A stretch of 64,000 bases of DNA from Enterococcus sp. MMGLQ5-1 (GTDB taxonomy: Bacteria > Bacillota > Bacilli > Lactobacillales > Streptococcaceae): contig NZ_JABJXU010000001.1 of assembly GCF_013155265.1 (NCBI RefSeq), positions 124,001-188,000 of the forward strand, given 5' to 3'. Below, piece by piece: positions 26,642 to 34,098 of the stretch. The notes beneath the pieces are model-generated. The model ran no database searches. It worked only from the letters and a program-made list of their open reading frames with translations, and was not told the DNA's origin. The translations under genes and the position numbers were made by a program. How positions within the stretch are numbered: the stretch's first letter is position 1; every line of letters begins with the position of its first letter.

Positions 26642-27397
26642 TTATTTCGTACTGCGGACTGCGATGTATTTTAAATCCTTGCCTGTTTTGTTAAAAAAAT
26701 GATTCATATTTTTAAACTGTTTGCGATTTTCTGCTTTCAAACCATTCTTGACAATTTTTAGCGTATTAAACAAACCCTCGTCCTTAATCATTCCTTTTGG
26801 AGACATCAGGCTCATTTCACCATGAATGCTTTCAACCTTACTAAAGCCGACTTTTTTAAATATCGCTCGCCAATCATCAACCTGCAAGGGCGCTACATTG
26901 ACATTGATTGTCGTCTTTAGCTCTTCGATAATTGAGGTGAGATTTGAATCAAGATAGCTTACATCATGAGTGAGTAGCTGACCGCCGGGCTTTAAAACAC
27001 GATAGTATTCCTTAATTGCTTTTTCCTTTGCCGAGTGGCTGAGCATTGTCAGCATGGCTTCATTAATCACAATGTCAAATTGATTATCTTCAAAGGGTAG
27101 CTTCATCGCATTTGCCTGCTTTACTTCAATTAAATGGGATAGCTGGGCTGCTTCAATATTTTTTTGTGCTTTTTTTAAGGCGCCAGGATCCAAATCTATA
27201 CCTTTGATTTGACAGTTAAAGCGTTCTGCCAATTCAATTGAGGTAGTGCACATATTGCAGGCAACCTCTAAGACTAAAGTTTGTTCGGAAAAATTGGCCG
27301 ATTGGACTAACCAATCAGTAGCTTTTTTACCACCTGGACGTAAGCGCTTTTTACCTAATTTTGCTAAAAATTGATGGCCGATTTCATTTCTTTCCAT
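26642..27397 (-). CDS. Class I SAM-dependent methyltransferase
   Basis: 251 residues. Motif I is the variant LEVACNMCTTSIELA (instead of DxGxGxG), followed by acidic motif II IKGIDLDP, motif III ANAMKLPFEDNQFDIVI, and YRVLKPGGQLLTHD, the arrangement of UbiE/Methyltransf_11-type enzymes acting on small molecules. AAGGAGC precedes the ATG. A Fur-like box is located 24 nt upstream of the start. Substrate not identifiable; adjacent to but divergent from metNIQ. Confidence 0.88.
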   Translation of the reverse strand: MERNEIGHQFLAKLGKKRLRPGGKKATDWLVQSANFSEQTLVLEVACNMCTTSIELAERFNCQIKGIDLDPGALKKAQKNIEAAQLSHLIEVKQANAMKLPFEDNQFDIVINEAMLTMLSHSAKEKAIKEYYRVLKPGGQLLTHDVSYLDSNLTSIIEELKTTINVNVAPLQVDDWRAIFKKVGFSKVESIHGEMSLMSPKGMIKDEGLFNTLKIVKNGLKAENRKQFKNMNHFFNKTGKDLKYIAVRSTK

Positions 27398-27420
27398 AGC
27401 TGCTCCTTAATCATTAAATC

Positions 27421-27439
27421 GATATTGATAATCATTCTC
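27421..27439 (-). promoter_or_regulatory. Fur-like box upstream of the methyltransferase
   Basis: GATATTGATAATCATTCTC: the core TGATAAT-C-ATTCTCA differs at one position from the 7-1-7 Fur consensus TGATAATNATTATCA. It lies 24-42 nt upstream of the methyltransferase ATG, where a repressor would interfere with transcription. PerR or Zur cannot be excluded. Confidence 0.65.
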
Positions 27440-27564
27440 AACAAAATGATAACATAATTATCTTATTATTTGAAATCTAATTTTTTGTGAATTAACCAAG
27501 ATTTTTGTAATATAAATATATGGTATCTTTTTGCTTTACTATTAAGTATTTTATCTTTTGGTTA

Positions 27565-27579
27565 CTTACATATTGTAAG
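27565..27579 (+). promoter_or_regulatory. Inverted repeat upstream of metN
   Basis: CTTACA-TAT-TGTAAG, 46 nt before the metN ATG. It fits the T-N11-A style of LysR-type operators, which control methionine/cysteine genes in some lactic acid bacteria. I see no S-box or Met T-box features in this 180-nt leader. Confidence 0.4.
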
Positions 27580-27624
27580 CGTATACAGATGGTGGAATAA
27601 CTGATGTTTATTAGGGGATGAAAA

Positions 27625-28347
27625 ATGATTGAAGTACAAAATTTATCAAAAAAATATCAGGAACACCAAGCACTAGACGGGGTATCCTTTTCTGTTAGTG
27701 ATGGTGAGATACTAGGAATTGTCGGCAAAAGTGGTTCAGGAAAATCGACCTTACTAAGATTACTCAATTTGATGGAGCAGCCGACAGAGGGTCAAATTTT
27801 AATTGATGGTAAATTGACCAATCAACTGACCAAACAGCAGGTTATTCAGTACAAACAAAAAATTGGGGTCGTTTTTCAGCAGTATAATTTATTAGCTAAT
27901 AAGACGGTCAAGGCCAACGTTGCTTTACCGTTAACCCTGCTCCATCAAAAAGATGCAAAACGTGTAAGGGAGGTGCTGGATTTTGTTGGTGTGACCTCAA
28001 AAAGTGAGGCATATCCAGCAGAATTATCTGGCGGTGAAAAGCAAAGGGTAGCAATAGCTAGAGCGTTGGTGAGACAGCCTGAGATTTTATTATGCGATGA
28101 GGCAACGAGCTCGTTGGATGAAGAAAACACAGATTCTGTTTTGCGGTTACTACAACGAATTCATCAAGAGTTTGGTATTACCATTTTTTTTGTGAGCCAT
28201 GAGTTAGATTCGGTTAAAAAGCTCTGCAATCGAGTTTTAGTTTTGGAAGCTGGTAAATTATTAGGCATAGTCGAAAATCAACCTGAGCCAATTAGGAACA
28301 ATACAAGCTCCTACTTAGATAAGGTTAAAGGGAGGCTGGCAAAATGA
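27625..28347 (+). CDS. metN: Methionine ABC transporter, ATP-binding protein (short form)
   Basis: 240 residues with Walker A GKSGSGKSTLL, Q-loop VFQQYN, signature LSGGEKQRVAIARAL, Walker B ILLCDEATSSLD and H-loop SHELDSV. Sequence and the metI/metQ neighbours assign it to the methionine uptake (MUT) family. Standard MetN is ~340 residues with a C-terminal NIL/ACT domain that mediates inhibition by methionine; here the protein stops at ~240, so that domain is absent. Overlaps metI by four bases. Confidence 0.92.
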   Translation: MIEVQNLSKKYQEHQALDGVSFSVSDGEILGIVGKSGSGKSTLLRLLNLMEQPTEGQILIDGKLTNQLTKQQVIQYKQKIGVVFQQYNLLANKTVKANVALPLTLLHQKDAKRVREVLDFVGVTSKSEAYPAELSGGEKQRVAIARALVRQPEILLCDEATSSLDEENTDSVLRLLQRIHQEFGITIFFVSHELDSVKKLCNRVLVLEAGKLLGIVENQPEPIRNNTSSYLDKVKGRLAK

Positions 28348-29015
28348 ATTTAATCGATTCAATTCAATTTTATTTGCCAGAATTAAGAACGGCAATCAAA
28401 GAAACCGCCATTATGATGGGAATTTCAATGGCGAGTTGTCTGGTGATTGGTTTGCCGTTAGGTATTGCGATGTTTGCTTCAAATCCGCAGATTAGAGGCA
28501 AGCGTAATTTGAGTTACTGGTTTTTTAATTTTTTTGTGACCTTTGTTCGTTCGTTTCCATATTTACTATTCATTATTACTTTAATTCCGCTGACACGCTT
28601 TTTACTTGGTAGAGCCTTTGGACCATATCCTGCTTCGTTTCCATTGAGTATTGTTGCCGTAGTTATTTTTGCGAGACTGGTTGAGCAAGTACTTTTAGAT
28701 GTACCGGTAGAAACAAGACTTTTAGCAAATTCATTGGGCGCATCTAAGTGGCAATATATCTGGCATTTTTTACTACCGGAGGCGAGAAGTGGCCTTGTTT
28801 TAGCCTATACGACAGCGGCAGTTAGTATGGTTTCGTATTCAACGGTGATGGGGATTATCGGTGGTGGTGGCATCGGGAGCTTTGCCTTGATTTATGGCTA
28901 CCAAAGTTATCAATATGGGATTATGAGTGTTGCAATTGCAATTATGATTGTCGTTGTTTTTGCAATCCAGATGATTGGCAATACGATTTCGCAAAAAATA
29001 GACAAGCGCAAGTAA
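28344..29015 (+). CDS. metI: Methionine ABC transporter permease
   Basis: 223 residues with about five transmembrane helices and the MetI EAA-loop LANSLGASKWQYIWHFLLPEARSGL. It pairs with MetN and MetQ. ATGA overlap with metN; 59 nt to metQ. Confidence 0.95.
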   Translation: MNLIDSIQFYLPELRTAIKETAIMMGISMASCLVIGLPLGIAMFASNPQIRGKRNLSYWFFNFFVTFVRSFPYLLFIITLIPLTRFLLGRAFGPYPASFPLSIVAVVIFARLVEQVLLDVPVETRLLANSLGASKWQYIWHFLLPEARSGLVLAYTTAAVSMVSYSTVMGIIGGGGIGSFALIYGYQSYQYGIMSVAIAIMIVVVFAIQMIGNTISQKIDKRK

Positions 29016-29074
29016 TTATTATAGTCACAAGGCAATAAAAAATAGATAGATTCATTGGAGAAGAGGAGTTAATT

Positions 29075-29911
29075 ATGAAAAAATGGGTTACAGCAATCGG
29101 TACAATTATTCTAGGTTTTTCTTTAACAGCTTGCGGTAGTAGTGGCACAGCTACTAATTCAAGTGAAAGCAGCTCGAAAAGTGAAGATAAAGTGATCACT
29201 GTTGCCAGCCAAACAACACCGATGACGGATGTTGTTAAGGTTGCAGCTAAGGTTGCTAAAGCTGATGGTTGGGAAATTAAGCTCGTTCAGGTTACTGACA
29301 ATGTTGCCTATAATGATATGGTTGCAAGCGGCGAAGCCGACGCTAGCTTTGCTGAGCATAAGCCATTTATGGAAAAATATAATAAGGAAAAAAATGCAAG
29401 CTTAGTCGCTATTCAACCAATTTATGATGCAAAAGTTGGTTTTTATTCTAAGGATTATAAATCAGTAGACGATATTCCAGATGGCACTAAGGTGGCAATC
29501 CCGAATGACGCATCAAATCAAGGCCGTGCATTAGCCATTCTTGCGGAACAAAAATTAATCACCTTGGCCGACGGCGTGGGCACTAACGGCACAATCAAGG
29601 ATATTGTTGAGAATCCAAAGAATTTTCAATGGTTAGAGGTGGATTTATTAAATTTATCTGAAGCCTATAGTGAGCCTGATGTTTCACTTGTTTATAACTA
29701 TCCAACCTATATTGCAAAAGTTGGTCTGAAACCAGCGGATGCCCTATTTTTAGAACAAAAAGTTGATTCACGCTTTGCAATTCAGGTAGTAGCACGTGAA
29801 GATAACGAAAATTCTGATAAAATTAAGGCATTAAAAAAGGCAATGACGAGCGACGAAGTACGCGAATTTTTAGAAAAGGATCATAGTGATACCTTAATTC
29901 CAGCATTTTAA
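29075..29911 (+). CDS. metQ: Methionine-binding lipoprotein (NlpA/MetQ family)
   Basis: 278 residues. Lipoprotein signal with lipobox LTAC (Cys20), a Ser-rich linker, then the NlpA fold: ITVASQTTPMTDVVKVAA, ASFAEHKPFMEKYN, and GTKVAIPNDASNQGRAL. It delivers methionine (possibly also its oxidised or D forms) to MetNI. GAAGAGGAG ribosome site; terminator after the stop. Confidence 0.95.
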   Translation: MKKWVTAIGTIILGFSLTACGSSGTATNSSESSSKSEDKVITVASQTTPMTDVVKVAAKVAKADGWEIKLVQVTDNVAYNDMVASGEADASFAEHKPFMEKYNKEKNASLVAIQPIYDAKVGFYSKDYKSVDDIPDGTKVAIPNDASNQGRALAILAEQKLITLADGVGTNGTIKDIVENPKNFQWLEVDLLNLSEAYSEPDVSLVYNYPTYIAKVGLKPADALFLEQKVDSRFAIQVVAREDNENSDKIKALKKAMTSDEVREFLEKDHSDTLIPAF

Positions 29912-29926
29912 ATATTAAATTGATAG

Positions 29927-29966
29927 AAAAGCACCAGTTCACTTAAATGAGCTAGGTGCTTTTTTG
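29927..29966 (+). terminator. Terminator of metNIQ
   Basis: AAAAGCACC ... GGTGCTTTTTT with a ~19-nt loop. Confidence 0.9.
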
Positions 29967-30250
29967 CCATGACGACTTACTCTCCGAGAATTTCAGAATG
30001 AAATTTGAGGCAGTTAGTCGGCAAGGTATGCATTTGAACTTATTTTTAGTATACGGGCTAAACCAACTATGAATGCTTGCAGAAGTACAGACATTGGTTT
30101 GGCAAAATCTGCCCAACCAATGTCTTAGCTTCTGTTGCGCATCCATGAGCAAGATGGTTTAGCACCTCAAGCAAACGAAGGGCGCTTTAAAAACTTAGTT
30201 CAAAGGCTGAAAGAATACTTGTCTTCCTCAAATAGCACTTGCTTTGAATG
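29967..30250. other. Non-coding stretch with a long hairpin
   Basis: No credible gene. Its main structure is the inverted repeat 30079-30135: GCAGAAG...AGACATTGGTT-T-GGC paired with GCC-C-AACCAATGTCT...CTTCTGT around a 7-nt loop. It runs directly into the tandem array. Confidence 0.6.
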
Positions 30251-30780
30251 GTGTTGTTTGCATGCGAAAACGGTATTGTTTCTCAGAAACAATTCCAAAA
30301 TCACTAAGTTCGTGTTGTTTAATTGCGCAAACGGTATTGTTTCTCGGAAACAATTCCAAAATCACTAAGTTCGTGTTGTTTAATTGCGCAAACGGTATTG
30401 TTTCTCGGAAACAATTCCAAAATCACTAAGTTCGTGTTGTTTAATTGCGCAAACGGTATTGTTTCTCGGAAACAATTCCAAAATCACTAAGTTCGTGTTG
30501 TTTAATTGCGCAAACGGTATTGTTTCTCGGAAACAATTCCAAAATCACTAAGTTCGTGTTGCTTTGTTGCGCAAACGGTATTGTTTCTCGGAAACAATTC
30601 CAAAATCACTAAGTTCGTGTTGCTTTGTTGCGCAAACGGTATTGTTTCTCGGAAACAATTCCAAAATCACTAAGTTCGTGTTGTTTAATTGCGTAAACGA
30701 TATTGTTTCTCAGAAACAATTCCAAATTCTCGCACTAGGAGTCTTTTTATTACGCAATCGGTATTTTTTCGAAAAAATTG
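30250..30780. repeat. 61-bp tandem repeat array, eight full units plus eroded ends
   Basis: Units start with CGGTATTGTTTCTC at 30271, 30332, 30393, 30454, 30515, 30576, 30637 and 30698, an exact 61-bp period. A ninth degenerate unit is in phase at 30759, and a partial one precedes the array. Each carries the perfect hairpin ATTGTTTC-TCG-GAAACAAT and ends in GTTGTTTAATTGCGCAAA or the variant GTTGCTTTGTTGCGCAAA. Because 61 is not a multiple of three and stops occur, the array is not protein coding. It sits between metQ and mntH. Confidence 0.97.
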
Positions 30781-30935
30781 GATTATTAAAAAAAAACAGT
30801 TGCATTATTTTTAGAATAGGTGTAATTTTTAGGTGTGCCTTATTTTTGTTAGGCTCACCAATTGTAAATATTTAATTATAAGTAATCGAAAAATAAAATT
30901 GCTATTATGATGGTTTAAAGAAAGAAGGAAGTATT

Positions 30936-32534
30936 TTGAAAAAAACAGCAACTCATACGAAAGAGCGGCATCATTTGGTAGAATATGCCAATGGTCCTTC
31001 TCTTGAGGAAATTAACGGTACCATCGAGGTACCTAAAAATATGAGTTTTTGGCGAACATTATTTGCCTATTCTGGTCCCGGCGCCTTGGTCGCTGTAGGC
31101 TATATGGATCCAGGGAACTGGTCAACCTCAATTACTGGTGGTCAAAATTTTCAATATTTATTAATGTCCATTATCCTGATGTCTAGCTTAATTGCGATGC
31201 TTTTACAATATATGTCGGCAAAGCTTGGGATAGTTTCAAAAATGGATTTAGCACAAGCGATTAGTGCTAGAACCAGTAAACCATTAGGTATTATTTTATG
31301 GATTTTAACGGAATTAGCCATTATGGCAACTGATATTGCCGAGGTTATTGGTGGTGCAATTGCACTGTATCTACTTTTTAAAATACCATTAGCGATAGCA
31401 GTACTGATTACTGTCTTTGATGTCCTGCTCTTATTATTACTAACCAAGATTGGTTTTCGTAAAATCGAAGCAATTGTCGTGGCTTTAATTGTTGTCATTT
31501 TTGTGATTTTTGCTTATCAAGTGATTCTTTCAAATCCGGTTTGGAGCGATGTTTTTAAAGGCTTGATTCCAAATGCTAAAGCCTTTTCTAGCGCCAATCC
31601 TGTTTCTGGTCAAACTGCTCTAACAGGGACACTGGGGATTATCGGTGCAACGGTAATGCCGCATAACCTTTATTTGCATTCTTCAGTCGTTCAAAGTCGG
31701 AAAATTAATCATGATGATGAAGCAGATGTTGCTAGAACCTTACGCTTTTCTGCATGGGATTCAAATATTCAATTAACAATGGCTTTCTTTGTTAATTCCT
31801 TACTTTTAATCATGGGGGTAGCCGTCTTTAAATCTGGTAGTGTCGAAGACCCGTCTTTCTTTGGTTTGTTTGAAGCACTATCCAAGCCCAGTCTAATGAA
31901 TAACGATGTACTTGCCCATGTTGCGAACACAGGTATATTATCTACCTTATTTGCAGTAGCGCTATTAGCCTCAGGTCAAAATTCGACAATCACTGGTACC
32001 TTGACGGGACAAATTATCATGGAAGGCTTTATTCATATGCGTGTACCGATTTGGCTACGCCGTTTAATTACGCGTTTATTATCGGTGGTACCAGTTATTA
32101 TCTGCGTATTATTGACAAGTGGCAGAGGGGAAATTCAAGAGCATATTGCCATTAATAATTTAATGAATAATTCGCAGGTTTTCCTAGCCTTTGCTTTACC
32201 ATTTTCGATGTTACCTCTACTTATTTTTACGAATAGTAGTGTTGAAATGGGTGATCGCTTTAAAAATTCTTGGCTAATCAAATTATTGGGTTGGTTTTCA
32301 GTAGTTGCTTTGATTTTTCTTAATATGAAGGGCTTACCTGATCAAATTGAAGGCTTCTTTGGTGATTCGGCTACGAAACAACAGCTAGTATTTGCCGATC
32401 GGATTGCCTACGTGATTATTGTTTTAGTGCTTGCAATGCTGGTTTGGATGGTTGTTGAGCTCTATCGTGGCGATAAGAAATATGCTGAGGAAGTAAAACG
32501 AAAGGCTGAATTACAAGCCGAAGTAATAGAATAA
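30936..32534 (+). CDS. mntH: Nramp-family divalent metal transporter (Mn2+/Fe2+), MntH
   Basis: 532 residues starting at TTG (30936), supported by AAGAAGGAAG seven to eight bases upstream. Eleven or so helices; metal-site motifs GYMDPGNW in the first helix and ATVMPHNLYLHS in the sixth. MntH imports manganese (and iron, cadmium) with protons. The N-terminus is ~40 residues of cytosolic sequence. Upstream DNA is the tandem array; no MntR box was recognised. A terminator follows. Lactobacilli often carry several MntH paralogs. Confidence 0.95.
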   Translation: MKKTATHTKERHHLVEYANGPSLEEINGTIEVPKNMSFWRTLFAYSGPGALVAVGYMDPGNWSTSITGGQNFQYLLMSIILMSSLIAMLLQYMSAKLGIVSKMDLAQAISARTSKPLGIILWILTELAIMATDIAEVIGGAIALYLLFKIPLAIAVLITVFDVLLLLLLTKIGFRKIEAIVVALIVVIFVIFAYQVILSNPVWSDVFKGLIPNAKAFSSANPVSGQTALTGTLGIIGATVMPHNLYLHSSVVQSRKINHDDEADVARTLRFSAWDSNIQLTMAFFVNSLLLIMGVAVFKSGSVEDPSFFGLFEALSKPSLMNNDVLAHVANTGILSTLFAVALLASGQNSTITGTLTGQIIMEGFIHMRVPIWLRRLITRLLSVVPVIICVLLTSGRGEIQEHIAINNLMNNSQVFLAFALPFSMLPLLIFTNSSVEMGDRFKNSWLIKLLGWFSVVALIFLNMKGLPDQIEGFFGDSATKQQLVFADRIAYVIIVLVLAMLVWMVVELYRGDKKYAEEVKRKAELQAEVIE

Positions 32535-32540
32535 AATAAA

Positions 32541-32573
32541 AGCAGAGTTTACTTAAGAGTGACTCTGTTTTTT
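32541..32573 (+). terminator. Terminator of mntH
   Basis: CAGAGT ... ACTCTG hairpin followed by six T residues. Confidence 0.85.
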
Positions 32574-32663
32574 AACATTTAATTGCCGCATAAAAGAGAT
32601 TGAAAAGTAAATTGACCCTAACTTTAAATACTTGTATGCTTATAGTGAAGGATGTGAAGCGAA

Positions 32664-34097
32664 TTGTATGCGATGTTGAAAAAAATAATTCCAGAAAAAG
32701 AGCTTAGACGTCAGGTCTCTCTATTAGAACAGCTTTTAAATCAACCACTTGTGATTGCTAAGGATTTAGCTCGGTCAATTCAAACGACCGAACGGACTGT
32801 TTTTTCTGATTTGCAGGTTATTCGGAATCAATTACCGAAAGGATGGCTCATCGAAACCAGTAGTCAAGGTATCCAATTAATTAATCAGGAACATCAGCCA
32901 ATCAATGATTTATGGGTTGTTTTTTTACCCCAATCGGTCGGTGTTCAACTGATTAAAGCTTTATTTTTCAATCAATCAATCACGACCTTGCAATTTCTAA
33001 ATGAACAAGCTGTGTCAATAGAAACACTTAGGCGCTATACGACTAAGCTTAATCGTCAGCTGTCAGCTTTTCAGCTTCAGCTTAAGGTTACTACCAAAAA
33101 TATTTATTTTAAGGGTGATGAAAGTGCCATCAGGATATTATATCACCGACTTTTAACGCCGTTTACTCATAATAATTATTTTTTTGAGGATTACGGTATT
33201 CATGAGGCACATTATTTTCAATTTTTAAAAACGCTGTATTCAACCGAGCTTTCTGTTCAAACTGAAGAAATTTTTGGTACCTGTTGGTTTTTTATTAACA
33301 CGATTCGGATAAAAGCAAATTGTAAAATTAACTTTTTTTCCTTTAATGATAGTGACCCACTTTATATAAAATATCGGGATGCTTTATATCGGGCTTATGA
33401 AAAGGAAGGGGTTTACTTAGAGGCGGAGGAGCATTTTTTTGCCTTTTTCTGCTTCCTAGAGAGTTGGCATTATAATAATGTTTTTGGTAGTAATATTAAT
33501 TTGTCAAATTGTTATCCCACCTTAGTAGAAACTGCAAATCAATTGGTTGACTATTTATCAACTGAGCTAGCAGTCCCCTTGATGCAGTCCAGACTTGCTG
33601 ATAATTTAACGCTATTATTATTAAAATATAATGAATCAATCTGGCTATCAGAACAATTTCAGCTAGAATATCCTGAATTACTGTTAGCACGTAAGGGTAC
33701 TAATTTTGGTCAGAGCGAAGTTGAAATTAGTGAGATTATTCAGTCAACGTTAAAGATTGATCAACCTCTATATTTAGTTAATTTAATTTTTCTGCTAGAG
33801 CAGCAGGCAATCATGTCGATTAAGCCTCGCCGGCGAAAATTTTATTTTACTTTTCAAGGCGAGCCAGCTTGGAAGGCTTTTTTACAGGAGGAGCTGGCAA
33901 ATACACTTGGATTTAATGCAGAAATTGAAAATATTGAGTATTTTCAATTAAATAGGCAAGCTTTTGAAGCACAGGATGTGATTATTTCAAATTATCCAAT
34001 TGATGAAATAGTGCCACAGGTGTTTTATATTTCCAATGTTCCAAGTAAAAGTGAGCTGCGACAGCTTGCCGAGCTCACTTGGGAATTTTATTTATAA
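32664..34097 (+). CDS. Mga-like helix-turn-helix transcriptional regulator
   Basis: 477 residues from ATG 32664; the ATG at 32673 (MLKKIIPEKELRRQ) is an alternative. N-terminal HTH (LARSIQTTERTVFSDLQVIRNQL), a second HTH-like region (VSIETLRRYTTKLNRQL), a long helical body, and a C-terminal YFTFQGEPAWKAFLQEELA like the EIIB-like end of Mga proteins. Same architecture as the regulator at 19058. Lies between mntH and a convergent P-type ATPase; its targets are unknown. Confidence 0.75.
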   Translation: MYAMLKKIIPEKELRRQVSLLEQLLNQPLVIAKDLARSIQTTERTVFSDLQVIRNQLPKGWLIETSSQGIQLINQEHQPINDLWVVFLPQSVGVQLIKALFFNQSITTLQFLNEQAVSIETLRRYTTKLNRQLSAFQLQLKVTTKNIYFKGDESAIRILYHRLLTPFTHNNYFFEDYGIHEAHYFQFLKTLYSTELSVQTEEIFGTCWFFINTIRIKANCKINFFSFNDSDPLYIKYRDALYRAYEKEGVYLEAEEHFFAFFCFLESWHYNNVFGSNINLSNCYPTLVETANQLVDYLSTELAVPLMQSRLADNLTLLLLKYNESIWLSEQFQLEYPELLLARKGTNFGQSEVEISEIIQSTLKIDQPLYLVNLIFLLEQQAIMSIKPRRRKFYFTFQGEPAWKAFLQEELANTLGFNAEIENIEYFQLNRQAFEAQDVIISNYPIDEIVPQVFYISNVPSKSELRQLAELTWEFYL

Positions 34098-34098
34098 A

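Noticed and set aside
27440-27624. SAM riboswitch or methionine T-box before metN
   Set aside because: The leader is short and AT-rich and shows neither a T-box motif, a terminator, nor S-box core sequences.
30250-30780. CRISPR array
   Set aside because: Units are contiguous 61-bp copies with no unique spacers, and no cas genes are in the window.
30135-30875. Open frames across the tandem array (77, 61 and 103 codons)
   Set aside because: They are produced by the 61-bp repeat itself, are read in different frames in successive units, and have no ribosome sites.
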